From positions 1-35,177 of the forward strand of contig RPQN01000023.1 of assembly GCA_003819715.1 (NCBI GenBank): 35,177 bases of DNA, given 5' to 3'. Within the stretch, counting starts at the first letter, position 1. Every line of letters starts with the position of its first letter. This DNA comes from Ignavibacteriota bacterium (GTDB lineage: Bacteria > Bacteroidota > Ignavibacteria > UBA10030). The translations under genes and the position numbers were made by a program. Below the pieces are notes generated by a model. That model had not been told where the DNA came from. It made no database searches and was given only the letters and a program-made list of their open reading frames with translations. Below are positions 1-7,132 of this stretch, in pieces.

Positions 1-93
1 ATACCGTTTTGCGGCATTCTCAGGCGAGTGTTAGGCCGATACTCCTTCACCGTAAAGCATTCCCCGAGTGGAGGAGCATTCAAGTAACGCATA

Positions 94-2619
94 TTACTTC
101 AGCAGCATCATTTTCCCGGTGTGCTTCTGCGATCCGATGGAAACGGTGTAATAATATACTCCGCTTGCTGCGTGATTTCCCCCTTGTGTGTTTCCATCCC
201 ACCGTACCAGGAATGATCCTTCAGGGAGAACCTGATGAAGCAGTACTGCTATTTCCTGTCCCGCTGTATTGTATACCTTGACCGTAACAGCGCGTTGCGA
301 GAGCGATGACGGCAGGGAGAACGGTATGATCGTTGTACTGTTGAATGGATTTGGAAAATTCTGACCAAGTTGAAATTCCACTGGAATTTTGGAAGGTGTC
401 CTCTCTTGAACTTGAGTCGTTATTAAGGAAGATGCCGAACCCGGAGAACTTCCGGTTGAATCAGCGAGATACAAATGAACATATTTCGGCCGTGTGATCG
501 GCGGATTATTCCCCATGGCCTTCCATTCTTCATCGGTCAACCGTTTGAAATTGGTGCTGACATATTCATAGTACCGGTATACCGGTCCGATATACGACAT
601 GGGGCGCCCGTCATTCGTTTCTGCGTTGAGGACCAGCATATCGACTTTTCCCGTTCCGACATGCATCACCCAGCCGACCATGTTGCCGTCCTGATCCGTG
701 GGGGACGTATGGATATCTGCAACGAGAGCGTCATACGTATCATATCCGTTACTGCCGGTATAGTAAAGTTGTGGGTACCAGCCGGTAGTGGACGTTACGG
801 GGCCGCCGCAGCCCCCTCCGGACTGAGTAATGTTGATCATATGTTCAAGAAATAAATGTTCTGTTTGCGAGATCGGCGTATGTGTGAGTGTTTTCTGCGC
901 GATGTTCCTCAGGGTGTCGGCGGTCGCTGAGAAAAATTTAAAATAACTGACCGCTTTTGTAATATTCATTTTTCCAAAATATGCTTGTGCGATATCCGAA
1001 ACGGTTTTTAATCGTGCATAAAACTCAGGGACCGGTTCTACGTAACTTTCCGGAAAAGAACAGATGACCATACCGGAATACGACTGTTTCGCATAGAGAA
1101 GGTTGTCGTGCCGCAATTCCGCCCATGAACCAAGCTGGGAATTTATTTTTTGCTGCCACCAGGCGGCAGTCTGCATAAAGGCAGGGAGTGATTCCCTCGC
1201 TTGCGGCGGATTCAGCGCCCGGATGCTGTGCAGCCAACCGTTGTAGAGTGTACTGTTCCAGAATTCATTGTCATACGAATCGACTAAATAACGGAGCGCA
1301 GCGAGATTCGGTGCATAGCCGTACGCCTGCAGTTCGGAGTCAAGCAGATGTTCCGCGGCATCGTTTCCGAGAGCATACAGCACATCCAGCGAAGATGGCA
1401 GCATCCGCCGTGCCGGGATACGGTCGTAGACGACATTCCCCGTGATATAAGAATCAATAATAAACCGTTGGCCGAGAAGCAGAAATGCCGATGCCGGACG
1501 AATTTTTTCCGGGGAGCCCGGATCGGACCAGAGCATCTGGGACATAATCCGCTGGAACGTATAGGGTTTGTTGAGCAATGAATTTTGAAACTGCCGCCAG
1601 AGAGCAGTATCCAGCATCGCAGCAGCAGATGGAAGAGAGTTTTCCAGGAGAAGGTCCTGTATATTTATTAACGTCACATTATCGGATTCACCGACAAAAA
1701 ACTGCGTGACCGCATCCAGCGTATCCAGGAGATGCTGCGCTGTTGCACCGGTGATCGCTTCTGCAGTCAACGCTGCGAGAATCGTTTGCCGCTGGACATC
1801 TGCATCCGGGACAGGCGTAGCCGATTCTTTGGGGGGAATCAGATAAATTTCCGTTCTTCCCAGCCATATCATGGCTTTGAAATATGCTGAGAGTGTTCGA
1901 TTGACCGTATAATGTCCGCGCACGGTAAACTGGCTGAAATCATATTTGCGGGTCGATCTGGAAAACAACTGAACGTCTTTTGGCGCCAACGAATGAATAT
2001 CATCCATCAGTGCGGTAATCGTTGCCTCATTTTCCGGATACACTGGTTGGACGGAAACATCAAGAAGTTTTCGCGGAATGGTGATATACACATCAAGGTC
2101 CTTCACCATGGTTGTCATTCCGGTATCCGCAGCATACCGGCCGGCGAGAAGAGGAACCTGTGCATGCATCTTCATCAACAGTGTATCGAGCCATGGGATC
2201 ATGTTATGTTCTTCCACATCCATCAGGAGAGCATCATAGGACATATGGAAGGCATGGAGTATCGCATCGCTCGATACGTAGACGGGCAGATCACGCTGAA
2301 AAATCTCCGTCAACGCAGCCATAAATGTCGGCTTCGACAACCTCGATGAAACGACGAATCCGTGGTTTTCCAACAACGATCGTTCGTAGGAGGTCAGGGA
2401 ATAATAATGATTTATGGTGTCGAAATACGGAGGGTTCGCTCCCTGCGGGATCTTCGCGCTGAATATCCCGGCATTATGCATGGAGCGTAATTCTCCAGGC
2501 GTAAGATTTTTAGAGTTTTGTAAAAAAGTAATGTATGCCTGGACGTCAAAATGGTTCTGCGCAACTGCAGCACTATTGATCGCTGCAAGTAGAGCAAAAA
2601 GGAAAATGATTTTCCTCAT
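94..2619 (-). CDS. Secreted DUF3160 protein with C-terminal type IX sorting domain
   Basis: 841 residues. A classic signal peptide (MRKIIFLFALLAAINSAAVAQ, cleavage after AVAQ) is followed by a long body recognisable as the DUF3160 family, with stretches such as YVSSDAILHAFHMSYDALL and MVGWVMHVGTGKVDMLVLNA. The last ~85 residues form a Por/T9SS type A sorting domain: it begins FQLGQNFPNPFNSTTIIPF, continues with VKVYNTAGQEIAVLL and ends ASGVYYYTVSIGSQKHTGKMMLLK-like. The protein should therefore be exported by Sec and then carried across the outer membrane by the type IX system. The biochemical role of DUF3160 is not known to me. The ATG start follows a GGGGGATG ribosome site. It is divergent from the lipoprotein gene to its right. 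Family assignment is from memory of the pattern; the sorting domain is very clear. Confidence 0.9.
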   Translation of the reverse strand: MRKIIFLFALLAAINSAAVAQNHFDVQAYITFLQNSKNLTPGELRSMHNAGIFSAKIPQGANPPYFDTINHYYSLTSYERSLLENHGFVVSSRLSKPTFMAALTEIFQRDLPVYVSSDAILHAFHMSYDALLMDVEEHNMIPWLDTLLMKMHAQVPLLAGRYAADTGMTTMVKDLDVYITIPRKLLDVSVQPVYPENEATITALMDDIHSLAPKDVQLFSRSTRKYDFSQFTVRGHYTVNRTLSAYFKAMIWLGRTEIYLIPPKESATPVPDADVQRQTILAALTAEAITGATAQHLLDTLDAVTQFFVGESDNVTLINIQDLLLENSLPSAAAMLDTALWRQFQNSLLNKPYTFQRIMSQMLWSDPGSPEKIRPASAFLLLGQRFIIDSYITGNVVYDRIPARRMLPSSLDVLYALGNDAAEHLLDSELQAYGYAPNLAALRYLVDSYDNEFWNSTLYNGWLHSIRALNPPQARESLPAFMQTAAWWQQKINSQLGSWAELRHDNLLYAKQSYSGMVICSFPESYVEPVPEFYARLKTVSDIAQAYFGKMNITKAVSYFKFFSATADTLRNIAQKTLTHTPISQTEHLFLEHMINITQSGGGCGGPVTSTTGWYPQLYYTGSNGYDTYDALVADIHTSPTDQDGNMVGWVMHVGTGKVDMLVLNAETNDGRPMSYIGPVYRYYEYVSTNFKRLTDEEWKAMGNNPPITRPKYVHLYLADSTGSSPGSASSLITTQVQERTPSKIPVEFQLGQNFPNPFNSTTIIPFSLPSSLSQRAVTVKVYNTAGQEIAVLLHQVLPEGSFLVRWDGNTQGGNHAASGVYYYTVSIGSQKHTGKMMLLK

Positions 2620-2840
2620 GATTCATCCCCCGGGAAATTCTCTTGGTGTAACGTACTCTATCCTTCGAAAATTGTCAAGTATGTTCCCGTCCGGCTACGC
2701 AGGAAAAGATGAGAGATATTACGAATTCATAATGATTGTTGCAGTAATGGAGATCACTCCGTGTCCCCATCAATATCCACACTGTCGTTTTTTCTGAACA
2801 GTCCCTCTTCATTTCTGATAGAATTCTCGCTCCGGATCGC

Positions 2841-2855
2841 GGCACGACTCTTGCA
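2841..2855 (+). promoter_or_regulatory. Sigma-54 (RpoN) promoter, near consensus
   Basis: The sequence cGGCACGACTCTTGCAA matches the sigma-54 consensus TGGCACG-N4-TTGCW. GG is at 2841-2842 and GC at 2853-2854, with exactly 10 bases between them. Transcription would start near 2865-2866, about 23 bases before the lipoprotein ATG at 2889, leaving room for the AAAGGT ribosome site. I did not identify the enhancer-binding activator site. Confidence 0.7.
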
Positions 2856-2888
2856 ATTTCTATAGTTGTCATCGGAAAGGTCACTAAA

Positions 2889-3290
2889 ATGAAAACGAAC
2901 AAAGCGTCTCTGTTACTCCCTCTGTTGACAATCGCTTTGCTGTTCGTATTAAGCGGCTGTTATACACAGATGGCAATCGTTGATGAAGATCAATATTCAG
3001 CATATGAACCAACGCCCATAATTATCGTGCATCCTCCTCCAATAATTATCATTGAACCTCCTTACCCCGTCCCGCAGCCCTCTCCAGGACCTATTTGGAA
3101 TCCGCCCATTGATGATCATCGCGATCGTTCATTACCTCCGGCGGGATCCATACAAAATGACAATGCACAGAATGTACAGAAGCCTACCCGGGATTCCGGT
3201 ATTCAGCGGGGAGAGAGGGATGAAACTCCGCCAACACCGAGCAGATCAGATGAAAGACGTACAAGCGGACCGACACGGGGAGGTCGTTAA
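2889..3290 (+). CDS. Small proline-rich lipoprotein
   Basis: 133 residues. The N-terminus is a lipoprotein signal: MKTNKA, a Leu-rich hydrophobic core, then LSGC with Cys24 as the lipidated residue. The mature part is low complexity, first rich in Pro/Ile/Val (IIIVHPPPIIIIEPPYPVP), then polar and charged, ending SGPTRGGR. No enzyme domain is visible, so it is probably a structural or adaptor envelope protein; the function is unknown. AAAGGT lies 8 bases before the ATG. A near-consensus sigma-54 promoter lies directly upstream, suggesting expression under a specific activator. A degenerate copy of its 3' end lies on the same strand at 4206-4271. Confidence 0.75.
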   Translation: MKTNKASLLLPLLTIALLFVLSGCYTQMAIVDEDQYSAYEPTPIIIVHPPPIIIIEPPYPVPQPSPGPIWNPPIDDHRDRSLPPAGSIQNDNAQNVQKPTRDSGIQRGERDETPPTPSRSDERRTSGPTRGGR

Positions 3291-3380
3291 TATTGAAGAC
3301 GAATAAGTTATCGCTCGAATAACTTGAAGAATCACCATCACGATAACCATTCGGACAGTTCTCATTTCATACAAAATAAA

Positions 3381-3403
3381 GAAGCCCGAGATCATCGGGC
3401 TTC
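3381..3403 (-). terminator. Rho-independent terminator of the DUF1579 gene
   Basis: A 9-bp perfect stem, GAAGCCCGA (3381-3389) with TCGGGCTTC (3395-3403), has a 5-base loop. Read on the minus strand it is followed by TTTATTTTGT. It lies about 35 bases past the stop of the minus-strand gene and could also stop plus-strand transcription from the lipoprotein. Confidence 0.8.
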
Positions 3404-3436
3404 CTGTAATGAGGTGATGTGTGTAGAGAATGGCGC

Positions 3437-4060
3437 TTATTTTTCGCGTGTATAGGTCAAAAGGAATGACGGTTTTTTCCCACCCTTCGCTCCCGGATCG
3501 TACATAGCGAAGGTATGCGTGTTGTCATCGACAATTTGGAGAACATATTTGAACTCCTTATTTTTTTGCCCGGTCATGGGATCATCCATTCGACCGAAAA
3601 ATGTCAGGGTTTTACCTGACGGATCCATCTTTCCTTCCATGATGGACATTGCAGTACCCATATTATCGATCCAGAAGCTTTCGTACTTCTTTTTCATATT
3701 GTCGAAGCCCGTGAAACCGACACCCGTAAACGGCCCCTGCATCATTTCACCGGTATAATCCTGCTCGACAAATCTTCCTCCGAATACCATTTTATACTCT
3801 GCGGTGCCTTTCGATACGGAAGGGGGAGTGTCCGGACCGTTCATCCACGCTTTCGATTCAACATTCCACTTCCCGCAAAAATATTCGAGCTTCTTATGGG
3901 CATCTCCCGGTGTCATTGCTGCGGTCATTCGCGCCATCATCTCTTCCTGAGATGGTCTCTTTTCGCTTTGTCCTTTTTTCTTCTGTGCGTCGGAGGGCGA
4001 ATGAACCACTCCCACAATGAGGAACATCAGCACTCCAAACAATACCATTGAACGTTTCAT
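3437..4060 (-). CDS. Secreted DUF1579 family protein
   Basis: 207 residues from the chosen start. The reading frame is open further upstream, but the ATG at 4060 has an AGGAGG ribosome site (4067-4072) at ideal spacing and starts a signal peptide (MKRSMVLFGVLMFLIVGV...SPSDAQ), so the upstream part is not coding. The mature protein begins with a Lys-rich stretch. It then matches the DUF1579 pattern: a fold around KLEYFCGKWNVESKAWM, EYKMVFGGRFVEQDYTGEM, GFDNMKKKYESFWIDN, and a C-terminal LTFFGRMDDPMTGQ. Family members are small extracytoplasmic or soluble proteins of unknown biochemical role. It is transcribed alone and ends at a good hairpin terminator. Confidence 0.85.
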   Translation of the reverse strand: MKRSMVLFGVLMFLIVGVVHSPSDAQKKKGQSEKRPSQEEMMARMTAAMTPGDAHKKLEYFCGKWNVESKAWMNGPDTPPSVSKGTAEYKMVFGGRFVEQDYTGEMMQGPFTGVGFTGFDNMKKKYESFWIDNMGTAMSIMEGKMDPSGKTLTFFGRMDDPMTGQKNKEFKYVLQIVDDNTHTFAMYDPGAKGGKKPSFLLTYTREK

Positions 4061-4205
4061 ATGAATCCTCCTGTGTAAAGATTTGGGATGAAATTTAATG
4101 ATGGGATTGGAACATCTTTTTGATGATGTTATACGAAAATGAACATCCGTCAAAATAAATTGGTTCCCAGCAGAAGATTCACCGATCAGAATGCTTATGG
4201 GATGA

Positions 4206-4271
4206 ACTCCGCAACGAACGAGGTGGACAGATGACAGATGCACAAGCGGGCCAACGCGTGGAGGACGTTAA
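4206..4271 (+). pseudogene. Decayed copy of the lipoprotein gene 3' end
   Basis: Read in the frame ending with the TAA at 4269-4271, this stretch gives TPQRTRWTDDRCTSGPTRGGR and a stop. That parallels the last residues of the lipoprotein at 2889-3290 (TPPTPSRSDERRTSGPTRGGR). DNA similarity begins near the GATGAACTCCGC at 4201 and continues weakly past the stop. An in-frame TGA at 4203 and the absence of any upstream signal peptide show that it is a remnant. It is best explained by an ancestral tandem duplication with the DUF1579 gene now between the copies. Confidence 0.7.
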
Positions 4272-4303
4272 ATATAAGAGACCTCTGAAATATTAATTGA
4301 ATA

Positions 4304-4381
4304 ACGGTAGTCAAGAACGGTAGTCGCGAACTTTAGTTCGCGAAAATAATCGAAATACGCAATCTGAAGATTGCGACTACC
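4304..4381. repeat. REP/BIME-like palindromic element
   Basis: Outer inverted repeats GGTAGTCGC (4319-4327) and GCGACTACC (4373-4381) enclose two tight hairpins: CGCGAACT-TT-AGTTCGCG (4325-4342) and CGCAATCT-GA-AGATTGCG (4358-4375). AACGGTAGTC also occurs as a direct repeat just before (4303-4312 and 4315-4324). This is the paired-palindrome layout of REP/BIME elements mobilised by RAYT transposases. No transposase gene is nearby. Confidence 0.7.
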
Positions 4382-4473
4382 ATAATAAAACCGATTATTC
4401 AGAAATCTCTATAAGGCATTCAATGTTAAAACTCTTGTGGAGGATAATTCAGACGGGATTATGAAAACGATTA

Positions 4474-6195
4474 TTATAATGCCTTGAGAACGAGCATGGT
4501 AATGTCGTCTGATTGCGGAGTTGCTTGAGTATGGAGATCCAACTCTTTTTGAATCTGGTGAATAATTTCTTTTGCAGAAAGGGTTGTCGATTTTTTAAGA
4601 ATATTTTCGAGGCGTTCTTCGGTAAATTGTTCGTTGTCTTTATTCATCGCTTCACTGACCCCATCGGTGTACATCACCAGGACGTCGCCTGACGTAAGAG
4701 TGACCGAGGACTCCGCATACGGTTCTGCGGTTTTAAATATGCCCAGAATCATTCCGCCATCCTCTAATTTTTCCATGGTTCCATTTTTCCGCAGCAAGAA
4801 AGGCGGATTATGTCCGGCATTGGTATAGAGGAATCGATGAGATTGAGCGTCAAGGATTCCCCAGAAAAATGTAATAAACCTGGAGCCTCCCCGGGTGTTG
4901 GCGCACGTAAGATCGTTGATCTGGCCTGTCGTTTCAGCAACGGACGTACACAGCGGGGCGAGCGCCCGCAATGCCGCCTGTACATTTGCCATAAGCAATG
5001 CCGCCGGCGTTCCCTTCCCCGACACATCGCCGATCGCCAGGATATACTCATCCCGTTTCCGTGTGATTACGTCGTAATAATCGCCGCCCACTTCCTTCGA
5101 TGATATCGTAAGCGCCGCGATATCGAATTGCGGTATGGCGGGAAGTTTTTCCGGAAGGAGGCCCTGCTGAATTTCCTGTGCAATTTGTAATTCATCCTCC
5201 ATCCGCTGTTTTTCGATTGCCGTTTTAAACAAACGCGCGTTTTCAATGGAGATAATCGCAAGGTTGCCGACGGAATAGAGAAATTCGAGGTCGGCCTGCG
5301 AATAGACGCCGCCGCGCAATCGTTCGCCGAGAAGAATCATGCCGTTCGTTTTCTGCTGGATATGCATGGGGACGACCGCGGTGATTCCCATTTTAATTAA
5401 TTCGGCAGCCGCGACGCGGTACGCTTTTAATTTTAACAAATCCTGGGTTTTCACAGATTTGGAAAGATCGCATAAATCGGGAAGGATATTTTTCAGCGCG
5501 GCGCTTCCCTCCAACTTGGACGCGGTGACGTTGAGTTCATCCTCATTACGGATACAGATCGCATAGCTCTTTACCCCGATTTGTCCGAGAAGCGCAAACG
5601 TCACCAGCCGGACCACTTTTTTTTCATCCAATCCGATATTGAATTCCTTGCTTAAATCGAAGAGCGTATTGAGTTCCTGGATTTTCCGGTCGAGATTTCT
5701 ATTGACCTCCTTCACCTGATCGATGATGAGCGCTTTCTCAATTGCTGAACCGGATAAATTGACCAGCGATTGAATGATTTTTTTATCGAGGGCGGAGAAC
5801 GGCGATTTCGTCAACCGTTCACCAAGGGTAATGGTTCCGACGATCCGGTTCTGTGAGAGGATCGGGATGATCAGGGATTGCTGGTGCAGGACGAGAAAAT
5901 CCATCCAGTCCTGATTTCCCCGGACATTTTTTTTGGTCTGTTGAATGGAGCGTGAAGGATGTTCGATGAGGATATTCTGCCGGATCACCGAATCCGAGAG
6001 TCCCTTGGCGGCGATGATCTGGAAGAGTTTCCCTTCCCGCTTCAGGAGAATCATTCCGCGCGTGACGAGCATCTTGCCCATCAAGGTCCGCAGAACGGTG
6101 CTGAGGATAAAATCGAGCTCCAGCGAAGAATTAATAATATTACTGAATTCGAATAACGGAAGAAGATCGGAACTGTGTTTCCGATCCGTGGACAC
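4474..6195 (-). CDS. Cytosolic GAF-GAF-SpoIIE (PP2C) phosphatase, RsbU/RsbP-like
   Basis: 573 residues, no membrane segment. Two GAF-like sensor domains (about 22-158 and 175-320) are followed by a helical linker that leads into a SpoIIE-type PP2C phosphatase (about 340-573). Phosphatase landmarks are GGDYYD (370-375), GDVSGKG (389-395), MYTDGVSEA near 510 and the C-terminal DDITMLVL; their Asp residues bind the two metal ions. Such enzymes dephosphorylate STAS anti-sigma-factor antagonists, so the STAS protein two genes upstream is the likely substrate. The start is a GTG with no strong ribosome site; there is no in-frame ATG before residue 40. It is the last gene of a four-gene minus-strand operon, 29 bases after the kinase gene. 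Confidence 0.9.
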   Translation of the reverse strand: MSTDRKHSSDLLPLFEFSNIINSSLELDFILSTVLRTLMGKMLVTRGMILLKREGKLFQIIAAKGLSDSVIRQNILIEHPSRSIQQTKKNVRGNQDWMDFLVLHQQSLIIPILSQNRIVGTITLGERLTKSPFSALDKKIIQSLVNLSGSAIEKALIIDQVKEVNRNLDRKIQELNTLFDLSKEFNIGLDEKKVVRLVTFALLGQIGVKSYAICIRNEDELNVTASKLEGSAALKNILPDLCDLSKSVKTQDLLKLKAYRVAAAELIKMGITAVVPMHIQQKTNGMILLGERLRGGVYSQADLEFLYSVGNLAIISIENARLFKTAIEKQRMEDELQIAQEIQQGLLPEKLPAIPQFDIAALTISSKEVGGDYYDVITRKRDEYILAIGDVSGKGTPAALLMANVQAALRALAPLCTSVAETTGQINDLTCANTRGGSRFITFFWGILDAQSHRFLYTNAGHNPPFLLRKNGTMEKLEDGGMILGIFKTAEPYAESSVTLTSGDVLVMYTDGVSEAMNKDNEQFTEERLENILKKSTTLSAKEIIHQIQKELDLHTQATPQSDDITMLVLKAL

Positions 6196-6224
6196 GCCCG
6201 GTTGTAGTGGCAGGCTTTTCGTTG

Positions 6225-6677
6225 CTATCTCCCTGCAACGGTGGATGCATTCGATCGGAACTTAATAAGACGGACTTCGTTTCGCTTTCCCTTATGAAAA
6301 TTGTATTCGACTTTATCCATCAGTCTTTTCATCATATACACGCCAAGTCCGCCGCGTTTGTGATGGCCGATGTGCTCTTTCAGATCCGGCTGACGGATGG
6401 TCGATGGGTCGAACGATCTCCCGCTGTCAAAAATTCGAATTTCAAACGACCGGTGTTGCGGGACGATCGATACTTCGATCTCTTTATCGGTCGCATATTG
6501 ATAGGCATGTTTAATGATGTTGGTGCACGCTTCATCGACGGCGAGAACGATGTTCGATGCGTCCTCTTCGGAAAAGCCGAACGCACGCGCTTCGTCCCCG
6601 ACAAATTCTCTCACTTCCAGGAGATGGTCTGTCCGGCTTAAAATTCTTTTCGACTTATGTCCCGTCTGCGTATTCAT
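6225..6677 (-). CDS. RsbW/SpoIIAB-type serine kinase, anti-sigma factor
   Basis: 150 residues, a single GHKL (HATPase_c_2) domain. The N box is AVDEACTNIIKHAY, the G1 box IFDSGRSFDP and the G2 region GGLGVYMMKRLMD. Proteins of this family bind a sigma factor or other target and phosphorylate a STAS antagonist on serine, which sets the partner switch. It lies between the STAS gene (39 bases upstream) and the GAF-SpoIIE phosphatase (29 bases downstream). No sigma factor gene is nearby, so the released target must be encoded elsewhere, or the output may not be a sigma factor. Confidence 0.9.
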   Translation of the reverse strand: MNTQTGHKSKRILSRTDHLLEVREFVGDEARAFGFSEEDASNIVLAVDEACTNIIKHAYQYATDKEIEVSIVPQHRSFEIRIFDSGRSFDPSTIRQPDLKEHIGHHKRGGLGVYMMKRLMDKVEYNFHKGKRNEVRLIKFRSNASTVAGR

Positions 6678-6716
6678 CTGCGAATGTTAGTTCAGAATCC
6701 GTCTCATTCCTGGCTC

Positions 6717-7073
6717 TTACTTCTTTGGTTCATGAAACCGTACGACCGCTTCCTGTTCGTCCTTGTATATTTCGTACAGGATAGGAAAACCCAGCAGGTC
6801 GAAAACGTTATACACTTTGGGGGTCATATTGGTCAGCTTGATATCCCCTTTATTCTTCCGGATATCTTCCACATACGCCATAAACACTCCTAATCCGGCG
6901 CTGCTGATATACGAGAGATCGCGGCAGTTGACCACGATATTAAATTTATTCTCGGTGATGAGTTTTTGAAATGCAGTCTCGAGATCCGGTGCCGTGTGCG
7001 CATCAAGGTAGCCCTTGAGCTCTATCACACTGACATCTTCGCTATCCCGTTGGTGGATTTTAAAATCAATCAT
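6717..7073 (-). CDS. STAS-domain anti-sigma factor antagonist (RsbV/SpoIIAA-like)
   Basis: 118 residues from the ATG at 7073, which has an AAGGAG ribosome site and begins the STAS fold (MIDFKIHQRD). The frame stays open upstream into the preceding gene, but that extension is unrelated. The phospho-acceptor region is CRDLSYISSAGLGVFMA, with the expected serine before AGLG. The unphosphorylated form should sequester the RsbW-type kinase encoded next in the operon, and the two SpoIIE phosphatases flanking the pair should reactivate it. It is 59 bases downstream of the membrane phosphatase stop. Confidence 0.9.
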   Translation of the reverse strand: MIDFKIHQRDSEDVSVIELKGYLDAHTAPDLETAFQKLITENKFNIVVNCRDLSYISSAGLGVFMAYVEDIRKNKGDIKLTNMTPKVYNVFDLLGFPILYEIYKDEQEAVVRFHEPKK

Positions 7074-7132
7074 GGTGGTCTCCTTCTTTTCCTTCTCTCC
7101 TTGCAATCTGCTCCATCTCCATCTGCGGTGCC

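Noticed and set aside
1-93. Possible coding sequence at the left edge, in the plus-strand frame starting near base 9
   Set aside because: It runs antisense into the DUF3160 sorting domain and gives no recognisable protein; nothing else is supported in this stretch.
3437-4243. Longer DUF1579 protein starting at 4243
   Set aside because: The extension lacks a ribosome site and covers the decayed lipoprotein copy; the ATG at 4060 has AGGAGG and a signal peptide.
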